A stretch of 64,000 nt of DNA from Protonemura montana (taxonomy: Eukaryota; Arthropoda; Insecta; Plecoptera; Nemouridae): NCBI GenBank assembly GCA_947568835.1, contig OX387603.1, forward strand, positions 2,096,201 through 2,160,200. Reading direction: 5' to 3'. Shown piece after piece: positions 43,800-57,000 of the stretch. Each line of letters begins with the position of its first letter. Positions within the stretch are counted from its first letter, which is position 1. The position numbers were made by a program, and so were the translations under genes. The notes under the pieces were generated by a model, which did not search any database, was not told the DNA's origin, and saw nothing but the letters and a program-made list of their open reading frames with translations.

Positions 43800-46700
43800 C
43801 TGTCATTTTAATATGCTATCAAAGAATGTTTGAAAAAACAGCTGAAAACTAGTTCAGCAGATGTCAACTTTTTCTTTTTAGGAAAATTATCCTGGGATTT
43901 GTTCCCGCTGCAAGAATATTTCACCGACTTTGCGACTTTCAAGGCGAACAGATGACATGAAGTAAAATAATGAGTATCAGGACTACATTGATCCTTTGTG
44001 CCGTGCATTTCATGCGATGTATTCTGTTTTCAAAAAACAAAATGGTTAATACCCGTCCACGCAACGCCGAACCAAACTTCAAAGAAGTTACCTAAGAAGA
44101 AGCTTACTCTTTTAAGTGAGATGCTATTATTTTGGACTGCACCACGAACCTGCCTTTAAGTCTCACTCGTGCAGAAAGCGGCCATCCTAGGCTTGAGTGT
44201 AAACGATCCTGTTAATAGCTACCCGCCCTTAGCACCGGCGTCTCCCTGTCATGTCCCGAGGCGCCTTATTGAAATTATAATTTCATTCCAGACCGCTTAG
44301 CGTCGCTATCAACCCCCGCGCCTCTCTTTGCCACCCTCTCCACGCGTCCCGGGAGCAGTTCGGCACACACTCTGTCCCGTTTGTAAGCAGTAAACACCTG
44401 GTTTACCAGCGGCGGACAGACGTGCTCGTCGACGGCGAGAGAAGAGAGTCACGAGACCAACACTGATCTTTTCAAAGCAACTGGCCACTCTCGATAGATT
44501 CTCGAATTATAAATGTAAAGCTTTTAAAACCTGTATGCAAAACCAGTGGACGCAATGAAGCGAGATTAAATTAAGGCCGCATTTGGTTAATTTGTTATAA
44601 TTGATAAAGGTCAGTGTAATTTCATGACCTTTAACTGTTAATTGTGTTATACTTTGATTAAGTAAAGCCCCACCTAGCGGTACTACCCTTGTATAGGTAG
44701 ATCACCCCATGCTGCCCTATAGCAGTTCACTAGATATTCTCGCTCACTGCAGGTATATGATGCAACTTTGCGGCAAACGGCTGCAAAGTGGTTATGCTTT
44801 GATATTTTGAAGGTAGAAAATGTGTTTCTCAACACTGGAATGAGTCATCTAGAGAGGAACAAACAAACATTTTTGAATTGATAATCAAAAAAGGAAAAAG
44901 TTCTCTCGATTTTTAGGTATCTGTTCGTAGATCGAACCTTGCTTGTACCTGAATGTCAGTAGCTCGTAGCATCAATATATATTTTTGTGACAAGCCCAGA
45001 CACAAGTGTAACTTAGGTGGGATTTTTTTACAGTTTAATTATTTTTTCTTTGTTTGAACCTAAACTGTATTGCATGTATATAATTGTGAAAAATTAAAAT
45101 AACAAATCAATAAATAATGGTGATAATGATTCAACGTGGACGCTCTGTCAGAGTTGTGCCCACCTCTCTGATATGAAACGTTTGTCCTCACGCCACTGGC
45201 TAAGCCAGATGCTTAATTCGGCAGCATGGCGATGGCTCAGCAGACAGCATTCACAGCAAATGGCATTTCGCACAGATGGAAGGCTGAGCAGGCATCTAGT
45301 TCGAGTAAATCAACTTAATCGCACGTCGCGACTCTAAGGAGGCTTGAACGACGCGTGGTTCGCCCCCTAAGAAGTGTCCTCTTCTCCAGAGGTAGTTCAT
45401 AAGACGAAGACAAAACCTGCTACGGTGCTGAAGGGTCTTCGAGTTTCACCTAAAGCTATCAGTTATCGAGGGGGAGAACCGTGACACGACATTTTATATC
45501 CTGAAGATAAAGTTAGGACAAGTTTTGACTCTTAAGATTTGTCGACAGGTCACCGCAAGACGTTCAAGTCACTGTCTTCTGATTGATACTCGCGCAGCCA
45601 GCGTAGCGTTTTGTTTTTAGCAAAAAAGACAAAGGCTAAAGTGGTCGATGCTTTTTATTTGACAAAATTATCAGCAAAGTGCAGTAGATTTAATGTCAAG
45701 GCAAAAAATGTTTCTAGAAACTTGTTTCGATTTGTAACTCAATTTTAACCCGAACGAAATTTGTTTGCTAAAAAGTCAAGCGACATAAAGTTAACATTGG
45801 TTTTTCGTAGTGGTTTAGTAATTAACCATCAAAACGTCACAATTGGCGACCGGTGTTGTTACAACTGGTGGCATCGGTGGGATTCTCGTTACAAGCTGCG
45901 TTTGATCTGCTCATTGGTGCGTTAATAATTGGTGTGTGATTCTCGATCACATTCGAATCTCTGTTACTCTATAAACTTGCTGCACGGACAAATTAAAGTT
46001 GCTGAGGAGAGTTTTTGATGCGTATCAAAATGACTCGACGGATAAAACAGCTTACATTCCTCCTTAAAATCAACAATTCATTCGTCATGGAATTACGCGC
46101 TTGAATAGCTCGATCGGAAAAACAAATTCAAACTGGGGTGAAAAAGAAGATGTAGATTTTAAATGGCTTCACTTGCTTCTGCAAACAAAATGACATGCAG
46201 AGATTAGCGTTAACTGACAAAATGACAGACTTTAGATCTCTTTACCAGCGATAATCACATCTGTGTACACGATCGCTCCGTTCATAATGCCGCATTCATT
46301 CTGCACGTTCATTCCACGGCGCGTTTAATGATGAATATTGATTTGTAAAATTAAACCAAAAAAAACCTACTCGAGATTTCGCGCTGATGAGATTGAGCTC
46401 GACTCCAGAAAACAAATGGCAATACACATCAGTGCCATGAAGATCTCTTCTCAATGTTCACACAAAAACCCGTTGAACTGAAGGAAAAAAAAAATCCAAT
46501 CGCATTAAAAGGCGTCAAAACGGAGTATTTTTTTAAATTTTTTTTCTCTGTAAGTTGTTCGCCATTTATTCTTCGGCTGTTTGCGTTCGTCTTCTTTCTC
46601 TGTCACTCTCCGCTACATCTCGCACTCGGTTTATGATTTATTGTCAAAACTCAAGGAAAATGGAACTTTTCTACGTTTCGTTTCATCACGCTCGGGCCGT

Positions 46701-46900
46701 GATCCTGACGTGCTTGCGTGGATAGCGCGGATCTCGGGGAACAAAAATAAATGCTGAGAATTTGGCAGGGGGTTTTGGTTTTTTCTGGTGTTTCCACTTG
46801 GAAGCTGAATCCAGCAAGCGGTGGATGGAAGGGGAGCAAGATTGAAAAAATGTGAAACCGGACTGTAATACGAGTCGCCTCGGCTTCTTCCCCCTTTGAG
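43800..46900. other. Unique sequence, no supported gene
   Basis: Two GC-rich patches (about 44,200-44,460 and 45,120-45,420) interrupt AT-rich sequence. I found no convincing exon of GluN3 or another gene; the missing GluN3-like 5' exons could be here or further right. Confidence 0.45.
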
Positions 46901-46940
46901 GGAATCCCTTAAACCACCCGGCGAAAGCTGACATCTGTGT

Positions 46941-47015
46941 GTCCGGATAGCTCAGTTGGTAGAGCACCTGGGCAATTGGGAGGTCCCTGGTTCGTATCGC
47001 GGTTCGGTTGCACAT
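46941..47015 (+). mobile_element. tRNA-derived sequence (SINE head or degenerate tRNA)
   Basis: GTCCGGATAGCTCAGTTGGT and GGTTCGTATC give recognisable A- and B-box regions, but the anticodon stem does not pair well and the acceptor stem has mismatches. A SINE relic is more likely than a working tRNA. Confidence 0.5.
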
Positions 47016-47558
47016 TACTCAAGTCTAGCTTGCTTTCCTAAACTTATAATGTCTTCCTAACCAATAGGTCTTCTGAAATGAAAACAACATATTTTTACAT
47101 GATATCATTATATTCCTAAATAGTAAATTCTAAAATACAGTATTAAACATTGTCCCGTAAGTATTCGTCCAATGAATGAAATCATTTTCTATTTAAATAC
47201 ACTTTAATACCTTGGTACTGCATTAACAAGCTGGGAAACTGATCTATGGGACGTTGGTACTTCTTGGTCCTAGCGCTTTTCATTCTTATGTCTCTCCCTT
47301 ATGTGGCAATACATTAATGTATGTTATATTCATGATTAGCTAACATGAGCTGAAGTCGACTTCTATTCCAATGTAGGGACCAATCACTAGCACTCTTCCA
47401 TAAGACCATTTCTTTCCCTATTTCACATCTAAAATTAAGTGAACGAAATGTTAAACGGATCCTGCATCGAAAGGTGTTTAAGTCATTGAACCTTAAGACC
47501 AATGCGTCATAATTACTCTGCGGTAAAACGTCAAAATAATCAGAATCCTCCAACGCTA

Positions 47559-47840
47559 TCAGCAAAACCAGCCGTTGACTTCATCAACGTCATCCACGCT
47601 GGTATTTCCCAGATCGGCGCGCGGTGCTCTGTCCTTGCACAATGACGAGAGTAAGTGGGTGTAGGAGGAGGAGAAGATGGCATTGCCGGTGACGTAACGT
47701 GGTAATCTCAAGTCCCAATGCGGCGCGAGGTGTCGGCAATGAGACGCAGGCGACAACGCAATGTCTGTTTTAATAATTTGATGAGAAGCTCCGACCATTA
47801 CACGGCCCTCTTTCAGTACGATCACCGATACGAGATAAAA
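47559..47840 (-). pseudogene. Possible first amino-terminal-domain exon of the GluN3-like gene, boundaries unsure
   Basis: The minus-strand frame reads GRVMVGASHQ ... HCRHLAPHWDLRLPRYVTGN and SSSYTHLLSSLCKD, which resembles the start of GluN3 amino-terminal domains (VRVGA, LAPxLPxxLxLE, SLxxGLCQ). Position and strand fit. The frame closes soon after DVDEVNG, and a plausible continuation (VLLIALEDSDYF) lies in another frame two bases away. So either the exon ends early, or there is a frameshift or sequence error. The type is a placeholder: pseudogene or genuine exon cannot be told apart here. Confidence 0.3.
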
Positions 47841-48019
47841 GACAAAATCATTCAGATGGCAGTGGGCCGACCGACATAGACCAGTTGGACATGGGCTTGC
47901 TGACAATGAATAGACAGACTCCTAGATGCAACCCGCAGAGCAATCTCGGCTCCTCCACCTCGTGCCCCTGAATGCAGCCCGCAAAGCACACACTACTTCC
48001 TAAGAGAATTGACATTCAC

Positions 48020-48762
48020 TGATCCCAAATAATCTGGATAGATCATAGGGTCCAGCCAGCTGATCTCAAATAACCTGGATAGAGCATAGGATCCAGCCAG
48101 CTGATCTCAAATAACCTGGATATAGCATAGGATCCAGCCAGCTGATCTCAAATAACCTGGATAGAGCATAGGATCCAGCCAGCTGATCTCAAATAACCTG
48201 GATAGAGCATAGGATCCAGCCAGCTGATCTCAAATAACCTGGATAGAGCATAGGATCCAGCCAGCTGATCTCAAATAACCTGGATAGAGCATAGGATCCA
48301 GCCAGCTGATCTCAAATAACCTGGATAGAGCATAGGATCCAGCCAGCTGATCTCAAATAACCTGGATAGAGCATAGGATTCAGCCAGCTGATCTCAAATA
48401 ACCTGGATAGAGCATAGGATCCAGTCAGCTGATCTCAAATAACCTGGATAGAGCATAGGATCCAGCCAGCTGATCTCAAATAACCTGGATAGAGCATAGG
48501 ATCCAGTCAGCTGATCTCAAATAACCTAGATAGAGCATAGGATCCAGTCAGCTGATCTCAAATAACCTGGATAGAGCATAGGATCCAGCCAGCTGATCTC
48601 AAATAACCTGGATAGAGCATAGGATCCAGCCAGTTAATCTTAAATAACCTGAATAGAGCATAGGATCCAGCCATCTGATCTCAAATAACCTGGATAGAGC
48701 ATAGGATCCAGCCAGCTGATCTCAAATAACCTGGATAGAGCATAGGATCCAGCCAGCTGATC
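48020..48762. repeat. 41-bp satellite array, about 18 copies
   Basis: Same unit as at 1-500 and the same orientation, with low divergence between copies. Confidence 0.97.
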
Positions 48763-48990
48763 AAAATTGAAGTCAGGCAATTCATTGTTGGCAACAGGTA
48801 GTAATCCTTTCATCCGAGGTGTCCCTGTGATTTCAATGCTAATTTAAGTGTTTTTCAAACACGTTTTCAACCAATTTTGACCATTAAGGAGATAACAACT
48901 GGTAAAAACACTTAAAATAGTACGTGCTCTTTGAGAGAACTAACAATCAGGGACTTTCAAGATGGCTGCCTCGGCTTCAAAGTGTCTTTT
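48763..48990. mobile_element. Flank of the element carrying the 41-bp array
   Basis: Shares GATCAAAATTGAAGTCAGGC, TTGTTGGCAACAGGTAG, CCGAGGTGTC and CAAGATGGCTGCC with 500-765, then diverges. Confidence 0.6.
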
Positions 48991-49264
48991 GATGGTATGC
49001 AGGTTGTTTTGTGTCAATGCTGGCGGATTGCCACTGAGCTGTGAAGAGACAGAGTGCGCGAATACATCATCCCCCCGGGGGGACAAAGATGGCAGCCACA
49101 CTTTGATTGTTGTCTCGCCGCGCCGGGTCAGATCAAGATGGATCTCGTCCTCGGATGAGATCCGATTCCATGGTCGACACCCGATGCGTCATTCTAACAG
49201 AGCTCGGCCCGGGATTTCGTATCGATTTCAAATTTATTGGTTTAGTTATAAAGTAATCTTCGGT

Positions 49265-49348
49265 CATCCATTCGTTATCATGCGTTACCATTCGTTAACA
49301 TTCGTTAACATTCGTTACCATGCGTTACCATGCGTTAACATTCGTTAT
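49265..49348. repeat. 10-bp repeat (ATTCGTTAAC / ATGCGTTACC), about 8 copies
   Basis: Alternating ATTCGTTAAC- and ATGCGTTACC-like units. The GC-rich sequence before it (49,050-49,220) has no recognised coding content. Confidence 0.85.
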
Positions 49349-49709
49349 CGAGGGTCGCGGGAGATTTTTTTATGGGATTTTTATCGAATTTATCGAAGCC
49401 TTCTAGAAACATTTCAGAAGAACTGTCAGCTTTGATTCAGAAGGCTGTGACTTTGTTTGCTTGTCAGAAACAATAAAGACGCCCGACTTTGTCATGTCTT
49501 TGTTTAATTTTTAACTGAAATGTTAAGCTAGTGATTAAAGCAAGTGTTGATTGCTTTGGTAAATGTCCTCCCTTTTAGTTTGCCTTCCAGCTGGAGAGAT
49601 ATTAGCTGCCCATTGGCAAGCAAAGCAGCCAAAGACAAGACCAACAACTGCCCAGTTTCTTCATCCAGTTATTTTTAAGTTAAGTTAAGTCATGCTAAGT
49701 CTATTATAA

Positions 49710-49990
49710 TATTAACAAAAACTATTTCAACTGGGTTTTCAATGCTAAGTAAAGAACAACTAAATTTCCCGACGTTTCGTAACTTGTACCTGTTACTTTA
49801 TCAAGGGTAAGAGCAGTCCTGACAATTTTCCAATAACAAAAGAACCACAAAAAATTATAAAAATTACCTAGTTCATCTGAAAAAGTAACAGGTACAAGTT
49901 ACGAAACGTTGGGAAATTTAGTTGTTCTCCACTTAGCATTCAAAACCCAGTTGAAATAGTTTTTGTTAAAACTAGTCCCAAGTTTAGATG
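49710..49990. mobile_element. Inverted-repeat element family 2, palindromic copy
   Basis: The left half (AAAACTATTTCAACTGGG ... AACGTTTCGTAACTTG-like) faces its inverted copy on the right (ACAAGTTACGAAACGTTGGG ... CCCAGTTGAAATAGTTTTTG), a near-perfect foldback. Confidence 0.8.
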
Positions 49991-50461
49991 AAGTAAACAT
50001 GAGTTTCCAGAGCGCGGATGACGTCTTGGTAATGACGTGTGTTTTGAGACAAATTAGCGACAAACAGAGAGAATGTAATTAACTTTGCGAGTACAAAGAC
50101 AAGTACAGTCAGTGACAGTTGCACGCGAGTTGGTGTAATTAGTCTCGGGGTAATTGCACGTGGCGATGAGCTAGTGACTGGTAATTGACTGTGATAGGTC
50201 AACTAGTTGATGGCTTACCAATGATTGTCACCGTCCTTCAGAAGGACTTTCATGTATTTGTGTTTTTTAGTTTAATAATTTCTTTGTCAATGTTAAACTT
50301 TCTGCTGAGTAAACGAGGCCGGTAAAACGTGGTAACGGTAGGTGCCACCCGATGGTGCTTCCTACCGTCCTTTTTAAAAAAACCTCTGCAATTAAATAAT
50401 TACAACTCAAAATACCAACACATGTTAATCAATCGTTTAAGTTAGCATTACTAAAGATTCT

Positions 50462-50925
50462 GTGACTCTGACTAAACCTGTAAACCCAATGACAGGACGT
50501 TTAACATTAGCGCTGTGACTCTGACTAAACCTGTAAACCCAATGACAGGACGTTTAACATTAGCGCTGTGACTCTGACTAAACCTGTAAACCCAATGACA
50601 GGACGTTTAACATTAGCGCTGTGACTCTGACTAAACCTGTAAACCCAATGGCAGGACGTTTAACATTAGCGCTGTGACTCTGACTAAACCTGTAAACCCA
50701 ATGGCAGGACGTTTAACATTAGCGCTGTGACTCTGACTAAACCTGTAAACCCAATGACAGGACGTTTAACATTAGCGCTGTGACTCTGACTAAACCTGTA
50801 AACCCAATGACAGGACGTTTAACATAAGTGCTGTTACTCTGACTAAACCTGTAAACCCAATGACAGGACGTTTAACATTAGCACTGTGACTCTGACTAAA
50901 CCTGTAAACCCAATGGCAGGACATG
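50462..50925. repeat. 53-bp tandem array, about 9 copies
   Basis: Unit GCTGTGACTCTGACTAAACC then TGTAAACCCAATGACAGG and ACGTTTAACATTAGC; units differ mainly at one A/G (GACAGG/GGCAGG). Confidence 0.95.
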
Positions 50926-51924
50926 ACCCGACAATGTTTACTTCATTACCATGGTAACTGTGACAGTTGGAAGAGTCAGATACGAGATGCTAAGTATTGT
51001 TGAGACGCCTCCAACTGGATTATTACTGGATTATTCTGCAAGTCGCAATAAAGGTTCGGGGTCTCGAACCGAGGACATGTTTAATGCGACGACCGTTCGT
51101 TTCCAGCATCTTTTATTTCCCAGAAATCCGATGTCGATCTTGATGTGCGAAAAGCGTTTTTATGCGGTTCAGTGGCGCAGATTTTCACAACTCAAGTCGT
51201 AAACTCGCTGGCGTTTTCATCAGGAACTGATGATTATTTATAAGTGTATCTCTGGCAATAAACTTACTTTCCACCGCAAAGTTAAAATATTTGACACTCG
51301 AACATGTGGGTCAGTGCCGATGCTGAACTTGGATTCTAATCAAAAGTTAAAAGTTCCTAAATCAATTACATTTTTGCGAAACTTCAAGCAAGTGCATTTA
51401 GGCAGCAAACCTAAAGCAAGAGAGATATGTAATAACAGAACTATTCAGAATGGGTTTTGAATGCTAAGTAAAGAATACTCTGTATTCAAATAGGCAAGAA
51501 TCGGGAAATCTCATTAAGATTATTATTTAATTATTATCATTGTGTTCAAATACGCGTTTAAAATAAAATCTGATGTATTTTTTCTTTTTATAATCCGATC
51601 ATAACTTTTCTATTTATATTTGTTTTAAGAATGGCTAAAATATGAATTCTCGTGGCGGGATTAAAACGGGCTGTGATTAACTACACGTAGTTCTGACGTC
51701 ATTTTGTTGTATCCTTTGCGTTCGCTTCTGTTTCTTGACGTCATACTGACGTCAGATTTCACTTCATGTCATAAAAAATGGCGACCCTCGTTTTCGTACG
51801 AGATTCAAACGCAAACATTTTAAACAGAGATATTTTATTCAAAATTAGATTTAGAAGAAAATATAAAAAATATGTGTTCATTATTTTCTCACAATAAAAA
51901 AAAAATAATAATAGTTTCAAATTT

Positions 51925-52268
51925 ATAGAGATTTCCCTATTGGTTGTTTAGTGAAAAACGCCAATTTTTCGGGATTTTATTTCAGAAAATACAAAATACG
52001 TTAGTTTTTGAGTTATTGACCCTGATTATTTTATTTAGATGCATTTAGGAAGCTTGAACTTGGTAATTGTTATAATTTTATGTGGTTCTTTTGTTATTGG
52101 AAAATTGTCAGGACTGCTCTTACCCTTGATAAAGTAACAGGTACAAGTTACGAAACGTTGGGAAATTCAGTTGTTCTTCACTTAGCATTGAAATCCCAGT
52201 TGAAATAGTTTTTGTTAAAACTAGTGCTAAGTTTACATCAAGTAGACATAAGTTTAAAAACTGTTATA
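51925..52268 (-). mobile_element. Inverted-repeat element family 2, near full length
   Basis: Inverted copy with both ends: AAAACGCCAATTTTTC region, ATACAAAATACGTTAG, then GTAGACATAAGTTTAAAAAC. About 340 bp, the longest version seen. Confidence 0.75.
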
Positions 52269-52924
52269 GACAAATATGTAGTTTTTACTACAGATTTGAA
52301 TAAAAGTGAATATCTTATGATGTATAAATGTATTACGGTTCAGTCTGGCAATATTTTATTTCAAATCGAAAAGAAAACTCCCATCGGTCGAGGTTTTCAG
52401 CAAAAAATTAATTTTGTTCTATGTGCCTGATCATTTGCTTCTTGATTTTATACCTCATTTGAATGAACATTTCCCATTGTTTTGAGTATTTTCATAATTA
52501 TCTTCTTTCAAAGTTATAAAATATAAATCAGCTATGCTTCAAGATGGCACCAAGCTCAACCTTGGTACCATCTTGAATAAGAGATGTGTTTAAAACTGCA
52601 GACTTGGAGTAAGAAACCGAGACAACCTGGTCTCAAGTCTCCGAGCCAGACAAGCATCTGTGTTGCTAAAAGTTCCCGCGTTAATTTCATCCCCAGAGTC
52701 CAGAGAGACTCAATCGACCTCGAACAGGAAGTTTGCCAAAAAAACACTCGGGCTTTATTTTCAAATCCCCAGCCTTGTTTATTTCCCCGCGTTTACTGCA
52801 TTGCTGGCAAATACAGTAGACTTTGTTCAAGAAACAGATGCCAACCAGATGAACGAATACATTTTCAAAAGTTAACCGGTTGTTTAAAGTTATCTCCTTG
52901 GTGACAAATAATTAGATTATTAAA

Positions 52925-52965
52925 TGACGTCTTATTTCAATTACAAACGCTTGAAATTGCTAAAC
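52925..52965 (+). mobile_element. Left end of a tRNA-carrying-type element at the satellite boundary
   Basis: GACGTCTTATTTCAATTACA and AACGCTTGAAATTGC match the family end ATGAAATCTTATTTAAATTG/CAAACGCTTGCAAT with changes. The TTTGACTCA satellite starts directly after it. Confidence 0.55.
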
Positions 52966-52966
52966 A

Positions 52967-54074
52967 CATTTGACTCATTTGTCTCATTTGACTCATATGT
53001 CTCATTTGACTCATTTGTCTCATTTGACTCATTTGACTCATTTGACTCATTTGTCTCATTTGTCTCATTTGACTCATTTGACTCATTTGACTCATTTGTC
53101 TCATTTGACTCATTTGTCTCATTTGTCTCATTTGACTCATTTGACTCATTTGTCTCATTTGACTCATTTGACTCATTTGACTCATTTGACTCATTTGTCT
53201 CATTTGACTCATTTGACTCATTTGACTCATTTGACTCATTTGTCTCATTTGACTCATTTGACTCATTTGACTCATTTGACTCATTTGACTCATTTGACTC
53301 ATTTGTCTCATTTGACTCATTTGACTCATTTGACTCATTTGACTCATTTGTCTCATTTGACTCAATTGACTCATTTGACTCATTTGTCTCATTTGACTCA
53401 TTTGACTCATTTGACTCATTTGACTCATTTGTCTCATTTGTCTCATTTGACTCATAAGACTCATTTGACTCATAAGACTAATTTGTCTCATAAGACTAAT
53501 TTGTCTCATTTGACTCATTTGTCTCATTTGACTCATTTGACTCATTTGACTCATTTGACTCATTTGACTCATTTGACTCATTTGACTCATTTGTCTCATT
53601 TGACTCATTTGACACATTCGACTCATTTGACTCATTTGACTCATTTGTCTCATTTGTCTCATTTGTCTCATTTGACTCATTTGTCTCATTTGACTCATTT
53701 GTCTCATTTGTCTCATTTGTCTCATTTGACTCATTTGTCTCATTTGACTCATTTGACTCATTTGTCTCATTTGACTCATTTGACTCATTTGTCTCATTTG
53801 ACTCATTTGACTCATTTGTCTCATTTGACTCATTTGACTCATTTGACTCATTTGACTCATTTGTCTCATTTGACTCATTTGACTCATTTGTCTCATTTGA
53901 CTCATTTGACTCATTTGACTCATTTGACTCATTTGACTCATTTGTCTCATTTGACACTTTCGACTCATTTGACTCATTTGTCTCATTGGACTCATTTGAC
54001 ACATTCGACTCATTTGACTCATTTGACTCATTTGTCTCATTTGACTCATTTGACTCATTTGACTCATTTGACTC
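52967..54074. repeat. 9-bp satellite TTTGACTCA / TTTGTCTCA, block A (about 123 units)
   Basis: Units alternate irregularly between TTTGACTCA and TTTGTCTCA with rare TTTGACACA. All frames stay open, so long frames here are artefacts. The majority unit contains the heptamer TGACTCA. Confidence 0.97.
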
Positions 54075-57000
54075 GACGAAGGGGAAGACGGGAAGACGAA
54101 GGGAAAGACGGGGAGATGAAGGGGAAGACGGGAAGACGAAGGGGAAGACGGGAAGACGAAGGGGAAGACGGGAAGACGAAGGGGAAGACGGGAAGACGAA
54201 GGGGAAGACGGGAAGACGAAAAGGAAGACGGGAAGACGAAGGGGAAGACGGGAAGACGAAGGGGAAGACGGGAAGACGAAGGGGAAAACAGGAAGACGAA
54301 GGGGAAGACGGGAAGACGAAGGGGAAGACGGGAAGACGAAGGGGAAGACGGGAAGACGAAGGGGAAGACGGGAAGACGAAGGGGAAGACGGGAAGACGAA
54401 GGGGAAGACGAAAAGACAAGGGGAAGACGGGAAGACGAAGGGGAAGACGGGAAGACGAAGGGGAAGACGATGGGGAAGACGGTAAGACGAAGGGGAAGAC
54501 GGGAAGACGAAGGGGAAGACTGGAAGACGAAGAAGAAGACGGGAAGACGAAGGGAAAGACGGGAAGACGAAGGTGAAGACGGGAAGACGAAGGGGAAGCG
54601 GGAAGACGAAGGGGAAGACGGGAAGACGAAGGAGAAGACGGGAAGACGAAGGAGAAGACGGGAAGACGAAGGGGAAGACGGGAATATGAAGGGGAAGACG
54701 AGAAGACGAAGGGGAAGACGGGAAGACGAAGGGGTAGACGGGAAGACGAAGGGGAAGACGGGAAGACGAAGGGGAAGACGGGAAGACGAAGGGGAAGAAG
54801 GGAAGACGAAGGGGAAGACGGAAAGACGAAGGGGAAGAAGGGAAGACGAAGAGGAAGACAGGAAGACGAAGGGGAAGACGTGAAGACGAAGAGGAAGACA
54901 GGAAGACGAAGGGGAAGACGTGAAGACGAAGGGGAAGACGGGAAGACGAAGGGGAAGACGGAAAGACGAAGGGGAAGACGGGAAGACGAAGGGGAAGACG
55001 GGAAGACGAAGGGGAAGACGGGGAGACGAAGGGGAAGACGGGAAGACAAAGGGGAAGACGGGAAGACAAAGGCGAAGACGAGAAGACGAAGGGGAAGACG
55101 GGAAGACGAAGGGGAAGACGGGAAGACGAAGGGGAAGACGGGGCTGACGAAGGGGAAGACGGGAAGACGAAGGGGAAGACGGGAAGACGGGATGCCGGCA
55201 AGACGGGAATACGGGAAGACGGAAAGACGGGAAGACGGGAAGACGGGAAGACGGGAAGACCAGAAGACCAGAAGGGGAAGGGGAAGGGGAAGGGGAAGGG
55301 GAAGGGGTAGGGGAAGACGGGAAGACGAAGGGGAAGACGGGAAGACGAAGGGGAAGACGGGAAGAAGAAGGGGAAGACGGGAAGACGAAGAGGAAGACGG
55401 GAAGACAAAGAGGAAGGCGGAAAGACGAAGGGGAAGACGGGAAGACGAAGGGGAAGACGGGAAGACGGGAAGACGGGAAGACGGGAAGACGGGAAGACGG
55501 GAAGACGGGAAGACCAGAAGACGAAGGGGAAGGGGAAGGCAAAGGGGAAGGGGAAGGGGAAGCAGAAGACGAAGGGGAATACGGGAAGACGAAGGAGAAG
55601 ACGGGAAGACGAAGGTGAAGACGGTAAGACGAAAAAGAAGACGGGAAGACGAAGGGGAAGACGGGAAGACGAAGAAGAAGACGGGAAGACGAAGGGGAAG
55701 ACGGGAAGACGAAGGGGAAGACAGAAAGACGAAGAGGAAGACGGGAAGACGAAGGGGAAGACGGGAAGACGAAGGGGAAGCCGGGAAGACGAAGGGGAAG
55801 ACGGGATGACGAAGGGGAAGACGGGAAGACGAAGGGGAAGACGGGAAGACGAAGGGGAAGACGGGAAGACGAAGGGGAAGATGGGAAGACGGGAAGACGG
55901 GAAGCCGGGAAGACGGGAAGACGGGAAGACGAAAAGACGGGAAGACGGGAAGACGGGAAGACGGGAAGACGGGAAGACGGGAAGACGGGAAGACCAGAAG
56001 ACCAGAAGGGGAAGGGGAAGGGGAAGGGGATGGGGAAGGGGAAGGGGAAGGGGAAAAGAAAGGGGAAGGGGAATGGGAAGGGGAAGACGAAGGGGAAGGG
56101 GAAGGAGAAGGTGAAGGGGAAGACGGGAGGACGGGAAGACGGGAAGACAAAGGGGAAGACGGGAAGACGAAGGGGAAGACGGGAAGACGAAGGGGAAGAC
56201 GAAGGGGAAGACGGGAAGGGGAAGGGGAAGACGAAAAGACGAAGGGGAAGACGGGAAGACGAAGGGGAAGACAGGAAGACGAAGGGGAAGACGGGAAGAC
56301 GATGGGGAAGACGGTAAGACGAAGGGGAAGACGGGAAGACGAAGGGGAAGACGGGAAGACGAAGGAGAAGACGGGAAGACGAAGGGAAAGACGGGAAGAC
56401 GAAGGGGAAGACGGGAAGACGAAAGGGGAGGCGGGAAGACGAAGGGGAAGACGGGAAGACGAAGGAGAAGACGGGAAGACGAAGGGAAAGACGGGAAGAC
56501 GAAGGGGAAGACGGGAAGACGAAGGGGAAGACGGGAAGACGAAGGGGAAGACGGGAAGACGAAGGGGAAGACGGGAAGACGAAGGGGAAGAAGGGAAGAC
56601 GAAGGGGAAGACGGGAAGACGAAGGGGAAGACGGGAAGACGAAGGGGAAGACGGGAAGACGAAGGGGAAGAAGGGAAGACGAAGGGGAAGAAGGGAAGAT
56701 GAAGAGGAAGACAGGAAGACGAAGGGGAAGACGTGAAGACGAAGGGGAAGACGGGAAGACGAAGGGGAAGACGGGAAGACGAAGGGGAAGACGGGAAGAC
56801 GAAGGGGAAGACGGGAAGACGAAGGGGAAGACGGGAAGACGAAGGGGAAGACGGGAAGACGGGAAGACCAGAAGACCAGTATGGGAAGGGGAAGTGGAAG
56901 GGGAAGACGGGAAGACGGGAAGACGGGAAGCCGGGAAGACGGGAATACGGGAAGACGGAAAGACGGAAAGACGGGAAGACGGGAAGCCGGGAAGACGGGA

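Noticed and set aside
46651-47015. Minus-strand frame starting MCNRTAIRTRDLPIAQVLYQ
   Set aside because: This is the typical chance translation of a tRNA-derived sequence, here 46,941-47,015.
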